Below, in pieces: positions 8,466 to 16,916 of a stretch of 37,754 nt of DNA. The DNA is from an uncultured Verrucomicrobiota bacterium (GTDB taxonomy: Bacteria > Verrucomicrobiota > Verrucomicrobiia > Limisphaerales > UBA9464). Position 1 is the stretch's first letter. Each line of letters opens with the position of its first letter. The notes under the pieces were generated by a model. That model did no database searches. It saw only the letters and a program-made list of their open reading frames with translations, and had not been told where the DNA came from. The stretch covers positions 1-37,754 of the forward strand of contig CAIVQB010000019.1 of assembly GCA_903907925.1 (NCBI GenBank), written 5' to 3'. Position numbers and translations under genes: made by a program.

Positions 8466-9452
8466 GTGACGGACCTCCTCACCGTTATCCCGGTTTTTAA
8501 CGGGGAACGGTTTTTGCTGGCCACGCTGGCCTGCCTGGCCGCGCAGACGCGACGGCCGGATCGTGTGGTGGTGCTGGACAATGGTTCCACCGATTCGACC
8601 CCGGAGATCGTCGCCGGATTCGCTAGCCTTCGCTGCGAATTCCGCCGAAATGAGACGAACCTCGGCGTCCTGGGCAACCTCAACCGTTGTCTGTCGTTGT
8701 CCCGTGAGACGCGGCATCTCCACCTGATCATGGCGGACGATCTGGTTCAGCCGGAGTTCAACGCGACTTTACTGGAGGCACTCGCGGTGTTGCCGGGACG
8801 CGGTCTGGCGTATTGCTTCAATGAGACAATTTCCCAATCGGGCGCAGTTCTGGGCCGCAACCAGCAGCGTCCCACCGGTGCCTCCCGCCGGATTCCGCTG
8901 AATCGGTTTCTCGGGCCGCAATCGGAGCTGGCGACGGTATTGCTCCCGGGCGTAATCCTGAAAACCGAGTTCCAGGAACCGGTGTGCCTGTTCCACGACC
9001 TTCCGCAGGTGGCCGATGGCCTGTTCCTGGCGGAATGGGCGGCCCTGACCGGCGGCGTGGTCGAGGTTCCGCAGTTCCTCTGCCAGTACCGGCTGCATCC
9101 CTTCAACGCTTCGAGCCGGCAGATGTACGATCTGAAATGCTTCGTGGACGATGAATGGGATCTGACCTCGCGGATCTTTGACTGGTTTCAGGAACCGCGT
9201 CCGGCCCATGCCTGGCGGCGATTGCGACTGCTGCTGCTCCATGCCGCCCGGATGCAGGTGAAAATCGACATGATGGATCACCTCCGGCCGCCCTTTGCCG
9301 ACGAGATCCGGCGACGCCGGGTAGAACGGGTGGGGCGTGCGGCCGCCGCCTTGGGCTGGACAGTCGTGCGGCTGCGTGATGCCCTCCGACGGCTCGCGGG
9401 TCGTCCCGGACGCGCCGCCGAGTTGATTTCAAACGCCCACGTCGAACCATGA
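8466..9452 (+). CDS. Glycosyltransferase family 2
   Basis: The start is GTG 8466, where the GT-A fold begins (LLTVIPVFNGERFLLATLACL). The nucleotide-sugar site is visible as VVLDNGSTDSTPEI, and the metal-binding DxD-like motif as LIMADDLVQPEF. The central part contains PGVILKTEF and ADGLFLAEWAAL, typical of acceptor-domain loops. It is 328 residues with a basic, arginine-rich C-terminus that may sit on the membrane face. It probably transfers a sugar made by this locus onto a lipid-linked or surface glycan; donor and acceptor cannot be read from the sequence. The stop overlaps the next start (ATGA). Confidence 0.9.
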   Translation: MTDLLTVIPVFNGERFLLATLACLAAQTRRPDRVVVLDNGSTDSTPEIVAGFASLRCEFRRNETNLGVLGNLNRCLSLSRETRHLHLIMADDLVQPEFNATLLEALAVLPGRGLAYCFNETISQSGAVLGRNQQRPTGASRRIPLNRFLGPQSELATVLLPGVILKTEFQEPVCLFHDLPQVADGLFLAEWAALTGGVVEVPQFLCQYRLHPFNASSRQMYDLKCFVDDEWDLTSRIFDWFQEPRPAHAWRRLRLLLLHAARMQVKIDMMDHLRPPFADEIRRRRVERVGRAAAALGWTVVRLRDALRRLAGRPGRAAELISNAHVEP

Positions 9453-12202
9453 AAGTGTCCCCGAACGCCTCCGGAAAACGCCAGGCCGCCTGCCTGGTGG
9501 TGGCTTTTTTCCTGCCGCTGATCTTCCTGTTCCACGGCAGCCTGGATCCCTCCCTGGTGCTGTTCTCCAACGACGGTCCGCTCGGTGCGCTGGTGTCGCA
9601 GGCCGATTCCGTGATTCACACCTTCACCGGTCTCTGGCGCCCGCTCAATTGGGTCGGCAATCAAGATCCCAGCTCGCAGCCCGACCTGACCATGGGTCTG
9701 TTCATTGCACTGCGGGACCCGGTCCTGTTCGCCAAGTTTTACGCGCCGTTGTCCCTCGGTCTTCTCGGTCTGGCCGGCTGGTTCTTTTGCCGTTGCGCCG
9801 GATTTCACCCGCTCGTCGGGGTCCTCACCGCGGTGGCCGCGGGCTTGAACAGCAATCCGCTGTCCTATGCCTGCTGGGGACTTCCCCCCAAGGCGCTGGC
9901 GCTGGCCGCGACTCTGTGCGCGCTTGGACTGCTGCTGCGGTCGACCGAGCCGGGATGGACGACGTGGTTGCGCGTGCTTCTGGCGGGCTTTTGCGTCGGC
10001 ATCAACGTTGTCGAAGGAGCCGATGTCGGCGCCATACTGAGTTTGTACGTCGCAGGCTTCGCGGTCTGGCAGGCGTGGGTGGATTCGTCGGCGCGACCCT
10101 CGGCATTGGCGCGTGGAGGACTGCGCCTGGCGCTGGTGGCCGTCTGCGCCGCGTGGATCGCAGCCCATGCGCTGGCGTCGTTGGTGGGCACCCAGATCAA
10201 GGGCGTCGCCGGTGTCGGGCAATCCGCGGAATCCAAGGCGGAACGCTGGGAGTTTTCCACCGGTTGGAGTTTTCCCAAGGCCGAAACACTCCGCATCGTG
10301 GTGCCCGGTTTGTACGGATACCGGATGGATACCGCCGGCGGCGGTGCGTATTGGGGTGGTGTCGGCCAGGACGGCTCACCGCAGGCCCGGTTCAGTGGAT
10401 CGGGTGAATACGCGGGTGTTCTGGTGGTGCTGATCGCTTCGCTGGCCTGCGTGCGATCGTTCCGGTCGCGGCGTTCCAAGTTCTCGCCGTATTCCCCCGA
10501 GGAACAGCGCATGATCTGGTTCTGGACGGCGGCCGCCCTCGTGTCGCTGCTGCTGGCGTATGGACGGTTCGCGCCGTTCTACCAACTGGTCTTCGAGCTG
10601 CCGTATTTTTCGACCATCCGGATTCCGATGAAGTTTCTCCACGGCATGCATCTGTCGTTGTGGATCCTCTTCGCCTACGGATTGGAGGGATTGGCCCGCT
10701 CCGCACTCGGTGAAGCCGTGCCGCGGCGCGCCTCGTTGATGGACCAGTTCCGCGACTGGTCGAAGAAGGCTCCCGGCGGAGACCGCAACTGGTTTTATGG
10801 CGCGCTAGGTTTTCTCGCCCTTGGAGTGCTTGCGGCCGGGGTTTATATGAGCCGGGCGGGTCAGCTCGACCAGTATTTGTCGACGATTCCGTTTGGAGAA
10901 AGCGAGCCGGCGAAGGCTGTGTTCAGCGTGATTGAGGTGTGGAAGGCGATCGCGTTTTTGGGGATGTCCGTGGGACTGGTGGGGGTGATCTTGACCGGAT
11001 GGTTTTCCGGTGAGCGGGCTCGTGTCGCCTGGTACTGCCTGGGGTTGATTCTGGTGATCGATTTGTTCCGCGCCGACGGGCCCTGGATCAAGCACTACGA
11101 TTATCAACTGCGTTACAAGAGCAACCCGGTCGTCGAATTGCTGCGGCAGAAGCCCTGGGAAGGACGGGTGACGGCGCATCTTTCACCCCGCCGCGCCGGC
11201 CCGCTCGCGCCCAACACCGAGTTCACTTATCTCCAAAAAGAATGGCTGGAGCACCATTTCCAGTACTTCAACATCCAGAGCCTGGACATTGATCAGATGC
11301 CGCGGACGCCGGAAATGGAGACCGCCTATTTCAACAGCCTGGGAGTTTCCCCCGAGGACGATGCCTCGCGAAACCGTTTGTCGATGCTGGTCCTGGCCCT
11401 GACCTACGGTCCGGTGGCGGAGAATCTCCCGCCCCAGACCGCCGCCCAGTTGCCCGCCGCCCGCGAGGTGTCCAAGGAGGCGGGACAATCCTTCCTGCGG
11501 CTCTGGCAGCTCACCAACACCCGGTACTTCATCGGGTGGCAGAAGAGCGCGGAACTCTTCAACGACCTGCTGGATCCGGTGAAACGGCGGTTCACCAACC
11601 GGATCGCCTTCGGACTGACATTGAAGCCGGGTGTTTCGCAGCCGCCGCAGAATCTTCCCATCGCCGATCTCATGCAGTTGGTCACCGCCGCACCGACGGC
11701 GCAGGGCCCGTTTGCTCTCTTCGAATTCACCGGGTCGCTGCCCCGAGCCCGGCTCTTCACCCGTTGGGAAATCCTGCCCGACGGGGCTCAGGCGCTGTCA
11801 CGCCTGCGCGCACCGACCTTCGATCTTGATCAATCCGTGATCCTCGATGCGGCTCCGTCGGTGACGGCATCCGCAGCCTCGACTCCGGGTGAGGCAACAA
11901 TCGTTCACTACGAGCCGAAGCGGATCTCGATCAAAACACGTTCCACGACGGCCGGAGTGCTGTTGCTGAACGATCGGTGGAATCCCGATTGGAAAGTGAC
12001 TGTTGACGGGCAACCCGCCGCGTTGTTGCGGGCGAATTTCCTGATGCGCGGCGTGGCGGTCCGGGAAGGGGAACACACGGTTGAATTCCGCTTTGATCCA
12101 CCGGCCAATACGCTGTGGATCAGTCTGTCGGCGATCATCGCAGCCCTGGTGTGTGTCGGTGTCCTGACCTGGGGCGGACGTCGGAATCAGCCCACGCAAT
12201 GA
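9449..12202 (+). CDS. YfhO-like multi-spanning membrane protein (GT-C-like)
   Basis: This 917-residue protein starts with a hydrophobic segment (residues about 13-30). The first two-thirds contain many further membrane segments, for example LSLGLLGLAGWFFCRCAGF, VLLAGFCVGINVVEGADVGAIL, LRLALVAVCAAWIAAHALASL and FYGALGFLALGVLAAGVY. A large soluble C-terminal region ends in the YfhO signature LLLNDRWNPDWKVTVDGQ followed by EGEHTVEFRFDP, then a last membrane helix. YfhO-type proteins resemble GT-C glycosyltransferases and some add sugars to surface polymers. Its four-base overlap with the GT2 gene suggests that the pair works together, for example in flipping or decorating a lipid-linked sugar. 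The precise function is unknown. Confidence 0.8.
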   Translation: MKVSPNASGKRQAACLVVAFFLPLIFLFHGSLDPSLVLFSNDGPLGALVSQADSVIHTFTGLWRPLNWVGNQDPSSQPDLTMGLFIALRDPVLFAKFYAPLSLGLLGLAGWFFCRCAGFHPLVGVLTAVAAGLNSNPLSYACWGLPPKALALAATLCALGLLLRSTEPGWTTWLRVLLAGFCVGINVVEGADVGAILSLYVAGFAVWQAWVDSSARPSALARGGLRLALVAVCAAWIAAHALASLVGTQIKGVAGVGQSAESKAERWEFSTGWSFPKAETLRIVVPGLYGYRMDTAGGGAYWGGVGQDGSPQARFSGSGEYAGVLVVLIASLACVRSFRSRRSKFSPYSPEEQRMIWFWTAAALVSLLLAYGRFAPFYQLVFELPYFSTIRIPMKFLHGMHLSLWILFAYGLEGLARSALGEAVPRRASLMDQFRDWSKKAPGGDRNWFYGALGFLALGVLAAGVYMSRAGQLDQYLSTIPFGESEPAKAVFSVIEVWKAIAFLGMSVGLVGVILTGWFSGERARVAWYCLGLILVIDLFRADGPWIKHYDYQLRYKSNPVVELLRQKPWEGRVTAHLSPRRAGPLAPNTEFTYLQKEWLEHHFQYFNIQSLDIDQMPRTPEMETAYFNSLGVSPEDDASRNRLSMLVLALTYGPVAENLPPQTAAQLPAAREVSKEAGQSFLRLWQLTNTRYFIGWQKSAELFNDLLDPVKRRFTNRIAFGLTLKPGVSQPPQNLPIADLMQLVTAAPTAQGPFALFEFTGSLPRARLFTRWEILPDGAQALSRLRAPTFDLDQSVILDAAPSVTASAASTPGEATIVHYEPKRISIKTRSTTAGVLLLNDRWNPDWKVTVDGQPAALLRANFLMRGVAVREGEHTVEFRFDPPANTLWISLSAIIAALVCVGVLTWGGRRNQPTQ

Positions 12203-12240
12203 GGTTGTGATCGACGGCGGCCGTCTTTTTCTCATCTGCC

Positions 12241-13011
12241 ATGCCGGGACATTCGAGTCATTTGGACGGGGTTCGTGATGATACCGCCTATGCCGGAATC
12301 CTGGCGGGGTGGGATGCCGCGTTTTATCGAAAATTCACCGAGGCGCTCCGGCCAGGCGCAATAGGTGGCCGGGTGCTGGACGTCGGTTGCGGCGTGGGGC
12401 AGGTGGTGGTGCGGTTGGCATCCGAGGGTGTGGACGCCTGGGGCGTGGATGTGGCTCAGGCGAACATTGACCGTGCCGCCCAGGCGACGGATCGCTGCCG
12501 CTGGTACGACGGCCGGCGGCTGCCGTTTCCTGATGGTGAATTTGCCGTGGTGGGCGCGTTGAACGTGCTCGAACATGTTGAGGAACCCGAAGCATTCGTG
12601 GCCGAAGTGGTCCGCGTCACCGCACCGGCGGGGCGGATCGTTCTCAGTAGTCCCAATTTTCTCCGGGCGCTCGGTTGGCGCGATTATCATCCGCGCATGC
12701 GAGGCATCGCCAACAAGTGGCGCAACGTCGCGGCCCTCGTCCAGCGTCGCCGCCGCATGCGGGAGCAACCGGATGCGGTGCGATTCGAGCGGATGAAGCC
12801 GATCATCAAGACGCCGTTCACGCCCGATGACGACGCCATCGTCTGCACCAACGCCCTGGACATGGCCTTCTTCCTCAAACGAAACGGTTGCGTCGTGGAA
12901 TCCGTCGCCTGCACCGATCGCACGGTGTCGCCGCTGGTGGACTGGGTGTTGAACGCCACCCCGCTGCGCTATGCGATGTTCAATGCGTTCGTGGTGGCGC
13001 GGAAGGAGTGA
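12241..13011 (+). CDS. Class I SAM-dependent methyltransferase
   Basis: This 256-residue protein has motif I RVLDVGCGVGQ (residues 44-54), an acidic motif II around AWGVDVAQANI, and VVGALNVLEHVEEPEAF followed by PAGRIVLSSPNFLRALG. It is a Methyltransf_11/23-type enzyme. It follows the YfhO-like gene after 38 bases and ends the plus-strand locus; the next gene converges on it. A role in modifying a glycan or lipid precursor is suggested only by the neighbourhood. Confidence 0.85.
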   Translation: MPGHSSHLDGVRDDTAYAGILAGWDAAFYRKFTEALRPGAIGGRVLDVGCGVGQVVVRLASEGVDAWGVDVAQANIDRAAQATDRCRWYDGRRLPFPDGEFAVVGALNVLEHVEEPEAFVAEVVRVTAPAGRIVLSSPNFLRALGWRDYHPRMRGIANKWRNVAALVQRRRRMREQPDAVRFERMKPIIKTPFTPDDDAIVCTNALDMAFFLKRNGCVVESVACTDRTVSPLVDWVLNATPLRYAMFNAFVVARKE

Positions 13012-13019
13012 AGCGGAGG

Positions 13020-13053
13020 CGGTTGAACGGTTAAGAGCTGAAGGGTTGAAGGG
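13020..13053. repeat. Degenerate short-word repeat between convergent genes
   Basis: The 48-bp gap between two convergent methyltransferase genes is nearly filled by near-copies of one word: GGTTGAACG, GTTAAGAGC, then TGAAGGG and TTGAAGGGG. There is no inverted symmetry and no T-run, so it is not an obvious terminator. It resembles the other short-word intergenic repeats in this window in style but not in sequence. Confidence 0.5.
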
Positions 13054-13059
13054 GATGAA

Positions 13060-13803
13060 TCAGGCACCGCGGAGGTGTTTGATGATCTTGCCGGGGAAAT
13101 GCGGGAGGGCGCGGGCCACTTCCTTCAGCATGCGCGGTGACATCTCGGAGGGGACGGTTGCGCGGACGTAGGCACGGGGATGCACCAGGTCGGTGGGCCA
13201 GGAATGCGCGGCCTGGAAGGCGTTCGGGAAATCCGCCCGCCGGCTTTCCCGAACGAAGGCGAACACGTTCTGGACGTACCACCAGGCGACTCGTTCGTTC
13301 CGCCACAGTTGATGACGCAGGCAGTCCAAGGGAATGAAACCAAGGGCTTCGAACCGGGGGATCCAATAGCTGGGCCATTGCTCGTTCACGTGATGCGTCC
13401 CGCCCTGACCGGGGACTGCCGCAGAAAAAATGACGACATCCCCGAGTTGCGTCAGGTCGGCGACGAATCCATCCGCACGTCGCGCGTCGAGGTGTTCGGC
13501 GACTTCCAGGCAGTTCACCAGATCGAACTTCCGCTGGAGTCGAAGGGGGCTCGCCAGGTTGGCACGCTGGAACTTTTCTGCGGGAATCTGAAGCTGACCG
13601 GCTTGAACGATATCGCCGTCGATGCCGAGGACGTCGCAGCCGGCATCAAGATACGCACGGGCCCAGGTTCCGGAACCGCAACCCACATCGACGACCGTCC
13701 GCGCCGGAAACAGCTTGAGGACAAGCGGCACGGTTTCACGTGCGGATGCCGCGGAATCCTCCTTCAAGCCTTCGTAGTAACGGGACGAGTAGGGCGAAGC
13801 CAT
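13060..13803 (-). CDS. Class I SAM-dependent methyltransferase
   Basis: The frame is open to 13956, but the region upstream of ATG 13803 is made of short tandem words and a dispersed hairpin repeat, so MASPYSSRYYEGLK at 13803 is taken as the start (247 residues). Motif I is VVDVGCGSG at residues 37-45. Next come LGIDGDIVQAGQL and DLVNCLEVAEHLD, then a region with HHVNEQWPSYWIPRFEALGF, which is common in methyltransferases of glycan loci. It converges on the plus-strand locus. Function beyond methyl transfer is unknown. Confidence 0.85.
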   Translation of the reverse strand: MASPYSSRYYEGLKEDSAASARETVPLVLKLFPARTVVDVGCGSGTWARAYLDAGCDVLGIDGDIVQAGQLQIPAEKFQRANLASPLRLQRKFDLVNCLEVAEHLDARRADGFVADLTQLGDVVIFSAAVPGQGGTHHVNEQWPSYWIPRFEALGFIPLDCLRHQLWRNERVAWWYVQNVFAFVRESRRADFPNAFQAAHSWPTDLVHPRAYVRATVPSEMSPRMLKEVARALPHFPGKIIKHLRGA

Positions 13804-13832
13804 GGCGCGATCCTGCCGGCTGCGTCGAGCAG

Positions 13833-13939
13833 AGGCGAGAGGCAAGAGGCGAGGGACGAGGGGCGAGAGGACGTACCGGAGTTCCGCGTTCACGCGGCTC
13901 CCTGAACCCGTGGAGCGGAGGCGAGGGGCGAGGGACAAG
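13833..13939. repeat. 7-nt tandem array split by a dispersed hairpin
   Basis: Five tandem 7-mers of the form RGRCRAG occupy 13833-13867 (AGGCGAG, AGGCAAG, AGGCGAG, GGACGAG, GGGCGAG). Three more occupy 13919-13939 (AGGCGAG, GGGCGAG, GGACAAG). Between them sits one copy of the hairpin repeat listed at 13876-13897. The array lies between the divergent methyltransferase (13803) and Nudix (14034) genes. Read in the methyltransferase frame it gives a false arginine-rich N-terminal extension. Confidence 0.7.
13876..13897. repeat. Dispersed hairpin repeat, copy 1
   Basis: This 22-nt unit is identical to 28576-28597, and 18 of 20 bases match a third copy at 37534-37553. Its core is CCGCG-TTCA-CGCGG, a 5-bp stem with a 4-base loop, preceded by CCGGAGTT. 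It lies in a non-coding gap inside the 7-mer array. Confidence 0.75.
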
Positions 13940-14033
13940 TGAAGGCGGACGGCCACGTCGGATCCGACTTCCGTCCAGCGATGAGGTGCGGCAGTTTCAC
14001 CGAGCTGGCGCGCCTCATTCCCTTCCCATTTCC

Positions 14034-14498
14034 ATGCCTCATCTCCACGAGAAGATCGATTTCACGGTGGCCCTGCTGATCGTCCAGGCCTCCAAGGTGT
14101 TGTTGGTGCATCATCGCAAGCTCGGGAAATGGCTGCCGGTCGGCGGGCATATCGAATTGGACGAAGATCCGGAACAGGCGGCTTTGAGGGAAGGCCGTGA
14201 GGAAACCGGCTTGGAATTGGAACTCATCGGGGAACGTCCCCCCACCACGGAAGACGGCACGCGCGCCCTGATTTCCCCGCGGTTCCTCGATATTCACCGC
14301 ATCAACGCGACTCATGAACACATCGGGATGATGTACCTCGCGCGGGTTCGTGGCGGGACGCTGACGCGTGCGGTGGAGGAGCATCACGACATCCGCTGGG
14401 TGGACGCGGCTGGGCTGGAGAAACTGGAACCGCCGTTGAGCGCCGCGGTCGCGTGGTATTGCCGTCAAGCGCTGGCTGAAGTTCAGGATCCCGGCTGA
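14034..14498 (+). CDS. Nudix hydrolase
   Basis: This 154-residue protein has a perfect Nudix box at residues 38-60: G38, E44, then R52-E53 and E56-E57-x-G59. The core starts with FTVALLIVQASKVLLVHHRKLG, where a nucleotide diphosphate substrate would bind. The frame is open upstream, but ATG 14034 begins right before the fold and follows the repeat region. It hydrolyses a nucleoside diphosphate linked to another group; the substrate cannot be told from the sequence. Confidence 0.9.
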   Translation: MPHLHEKIDFTVALLIVQASKVLLVHHRKLGKWLPVGGHIELDEDPEQAALREGREETGLELELIGERPPTTEDGTRALISPRFLDIHRINATHEHIGMMYLARVRGGTLTRAVEEHHDIRWVDAAGLEKLEPPLSAAVAWYCRQALAEVQDPG

Positions 14499-14582
14499 CG
14501 GAGAATCAGCGGGCGGCGGCCAGGCTGGCGTGACCGCCCAACAGTAGAGGTGTCCTGCCGGCACTCAACTTCAGCGGCTCAT

Positions 14583-16355
14583 TCATCTTGGCCAGCGCAG
14601 GATGCCTTCCCAGGGCAGGGGCGTCACCACGCCGCACGCCTGGCCGGTCCCCTTGTTGCGAAAGCGGGGCAGCTGGCAGACCACTTCGACCGTGTGACCG
14701 AAACAGCGCTGCGCGATCGGCCAGCGTCGCTCGGGCTCATGGCCGGTCACTTCAAGAGTAACGCCCGTTCCCGCGCATTCCGCCGTGGAAGTGACCGAAT
14801 CCCCATCGACCACGGTGACCACGATGGTGTCGCTGTCCTTCATCCATTCGATCCGTTCAACGGTCCAGGGTTCGGAGTCACCATCCTTTGCGCGCAGCCC
14901 CAGGAATCGGGCGAAGGAATCTGCACTCTTTTCGTGTTCCATCACGATGATGCCAGGTTTGGAAGGTGCGAGGATGGTGTTGTGCAGAACCTGGGAGGCG
15001 ATGGTGAAATAGATCACGAGCCCGGTGACGTCGACCAGCGTGGCGACCAGGGGAGCCGACGCCACGGCTGGATCGAAGCGGACCGCGCGCAGCAAAAACG
15101 GCAGCATGGCGCCGGCGAGGCTGCCGAACAGGATCACGCCGATGAGGCTGAATCCGACGGTGAAGGCGATGAGCCCGTGGTGTTCGCCGTAGTTCTTGAT
15201 GCCGGCGAGCTGCCAGATCCAAATCCGGCTAAATCCGAGGATGGCTAGGGCGAAACCCAGGAGGGTTCCGGCGACGATTTCGCGGCGCAGGACCCGCCAC
15301 CAGTCGCGAACCGAAACGTCACCGACGGCCAATGAACGGATGATCAACGACGTCGCTTGGGAACCGGAATTGCCGCCGCTGGAAATGATGAGCGGAAGAA
15401 AAATGGAGAGCACGACCGCCTTCTCGATCTCACCCTCAAAATAGCCCATGGCGGTCGCGGTGAGCATTTCGCCCATGAACAGCAGGGCCAGCCAGCCGGC
15501 GCGCTTCTTCACCATCGAGAGCAGACCGATCTCGAGATATGGGGCGTCCAACGCCTCCATACCGCCGAGTTTCTGGATGTCCTCGGTGGTTTCCTTTTCG
15601 GCGACATCCAAGACGTCGTCGACCGTGACCACTCCGAGCAGGACGTCATTGCGGTCGACGACCGGCAGGATGGTGACGTCGTATTTTTTGAAGGCCGCGA
15701 CCGCCGTTTCCTGGTCGTCGGTGGCGCGGAGCGCGAGATTGCTGCCTTCGAGCAGTTCCGCGACAGGGCTGGCCGGGTCGTGGGTGACGATGTTCTGGAG
15801 GCGCACCCAATCGACCAATCGCCCCGACCCATCAATCACATAAAGCTGGTTCAACGTGATCCGCTCGTGGTCGGCACCGGTCCGGCGGAGATGGTCCAGC
15901 ACCTCGTTGATGGTCCATTTCTGCTCGATGGCGACGTAGTGCGGCGTCATCCGTCGCGCGACGGAGCCCTTCGGATAGCCGAGCAGGTTGGCGGCGATCT
16001 TGCGTTCCTCGGGACTCAGCAATCCCAGGAGCTTCTGCGTGACGCGCGCGGGAAGTTCCTCCAGCAGGGCGGTGCGGTCATCGGCCGCCAGTTCATTGAG
16101 GATGCTGGCCACGTCCGCATCGCCGAGGGCGTGCAGAAGTTCTTCCTGTCCGGCCAGGGGAATGTGTTCGAAGACCTCCGCGGCCAGTCCCTGCGGCAGG
16201 ATGCGGAGCAGGATTGCGGTGTCGGCCGGCTCGAGATCGTCGAGCAATTCGGCAAGATCGGGCGCGTGGAACTCCGACAGGATTTCCCGCAATTGCGCGA
16301 AGTCACGCTGCCGGATCAGTTCCTTCAACTCTGGCAACAGCAGGGCGCCGATCAT
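14583..16355 (-). CDS. mgtE: Magnesium transporter MgtE with C-terminal extension
   Basis: This is a 590-residue MgtE-type Mg2+ channel. In order: an N-terminal helical regulatory domain (LPELKELIRQRDFAQLREIL, DLAELLDDLEP), two CBS domains (about residues 130-250), a connecting helix, and the five-helix membrane domain. The membrane domain carries the hallmark ISSGGNSGSQATSLIIRSLA and a last helix LVDVTGLVIYFTIAS. Family members normally stop about there (roughly 450 residues). This one continues for about 110 soluble residues without a domain I recognise. ATG 16355 is chosen over TTG 16394, which lies closer to the terminator hairpin of the upstream gene. No riboswitch could be identified. 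Confidence 0.93.
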   Translation of the reverse strand: MIGALLLPELKELIRQRDFAQLREILSEFHAPDLAELLDDLEPADTAILLRILPQGLAAEVFEHIPLAGQEELLHALGDADVASILNELAADDRTALLEELPARVTQKLLGLLSPEERKIAANLLGYPKGSVARRMTPHYVAIEQKWTINEVLDHLRRTGADHERITLNQLYVIDGSGRLVDWVRLQNIVTHDPASPVAELLEGSNLALRATDDQETAVAAFKKYDVTILPVVDRNDVLLGVVTVDDVLDVAEKETTEDIQKLGGMEALDAPYLEIGLLSMVKKRAGWLALLFMGEMLTATAMGYFEGEIEKAVVLSIFLPLIISSGGNSGSQATSLIIRSLAVGDVSVRDWWRVLRREIVAGTLLGFALAILGFSRIWIWQLAGIKNYGEHHGLIAFTVGFSLIGVILFGSLAGAMLPFLLRAVRFDPAVASAPLVATLVDVTGLVIYFTIASQVLHNTILAPSKPGIIVMEHEKSADSFARFLGLRAKDGDSEPWTVERIEWMKDSDTIVVTVVDGDSVTSTAECAGTGVTLEVTGHEPERRWPIAQRCFGHTVEVVCQLPRFRNKGTGQACGVVTPLPWEGILRWPR

Positions 16356-16404
16356 TCGGGCAAAGGCTAGTCCGGCAGGCGCCGCCAAGTCCAACGCCGG
16401 ATTG

Positions 16405-16438
16405 CGACAAAAAGAAACCGCCCGACACGCGGGCGGTT
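16405..16438 (-). terminator. Rho-independent terminator of the Fe-S carrier gene
   Basis: AACCGCCCG (16416-16424) and CGGGCGGTT (16430-16438) form a perfect 9-bp stem with a 5-nt loop. On the minus strand the stem is followed by TCTTTTTG, a T-run. It lies 33 bases after the stop of the gene at 16472-16825 and separates it from mgtE. Confidence 0.85.
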
Positions 16439-16471
16439 AGAAAGCACTCCAGATTCAAAATCCGGAACCCA

Positions 16472-16825
16472 TCAGGCGTTGAAGGACTTGCCGCAGCCGC
16501 AGGAGCTGTGGGCGTTCGGATTGTTGATCTTGAAGCCGCCGCCGGTCAGGGCGTCGCTGAAATCGATGACCGCACCGCGGAGATAGTTGGCGCTGAACGG
16601 ATCCACCACCACGCCGACGCCACCGAATTCGACATGCAGATCGTCGTCGCGCTTCTCGTCGAAGGTCATGCCGTACTGCAATCCGGAGCAACCGCCCGAT
16701 TCCACGTACACGCGGAGCGGTTTGCCGGCGTTTTCAGCGTCCTCGGCCAGCATGCTGGTGATCTGCCGGGCGGCGGACTCGGTGAGGGTGACAACGGAAT
16801 CGGTGGATTGGGCGACAGCACTCAT
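16472..16825 (-). CDS. A-type iron-sulfur carrier protein (IscA/ErpA/SufA family)
   Basis: This 117-residue HesB-like protein has the three conserved cysteines: C46 in ESGGCSGLQYGM and C109/C111 in SSCGCGKSF. The central VDPFSANYLRGAVIDF is typical of the family. It delivers iron-sulfur clusters to apo-proteins. A clear terminator follows on the minus strand. The DsrE-like trio ends 91 bases upstream on the same strand, so both units deal with sulfur chemistry. Which A-type subgroup it belongs to needs a tree. Confidence 0.92.
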   Translation of the reverse strand: MSAVAQSTDSVVTLTESAARQITSMLAEDAENAGKPLRVYVESGGCSGLQYGMTFDEKRDDDLHVEFGGVGVVVDPFSANYLRGAVIDFSDALTGGGFKINNPNAHSSCGCGKSFNA

Positions 16826-16861
16826 GACTCAGCGACGCTACGAGGTGACCGCGTGGCTGTC

Positions 16862-16886
16862 AAACCGGACTCTTTGGATCCGGTTT
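16862..16886. other. Hairpin between the DsrE-like trio and the Fe-S carrier gene
   Basis: AAACCGGA (16862-16869) and TCCGGTTT (16879-16886) form a perfect 8-bp stem with a 9-nt loop. It lies between the stop of the 59-residue gene and the Fe-S carrier start, both on the minus strand. There is no long T-run, so it may be a weak terminator, a processing site or a regulatory leader. Confidence 0.45.
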
Positions 16887-16916
16887 CAACCGGGGGAGCG
16901 AACCGGATTTGGAATC

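Noticed and set aside
13804-13956. N-terminal extension of the methyltransferase gene
   Set aside because: It translates the 7-mer array and hairpin (giving RVNAEL), not protein; the real start fits ATG 13803.
16835-16863. TTGACA and TAGCGT, 17 bases apart, before the Fe-S carrier gene
   Set aside because: The -10 is weak and would leave a leader of about 3 bases, so it is not supported as a promoter.
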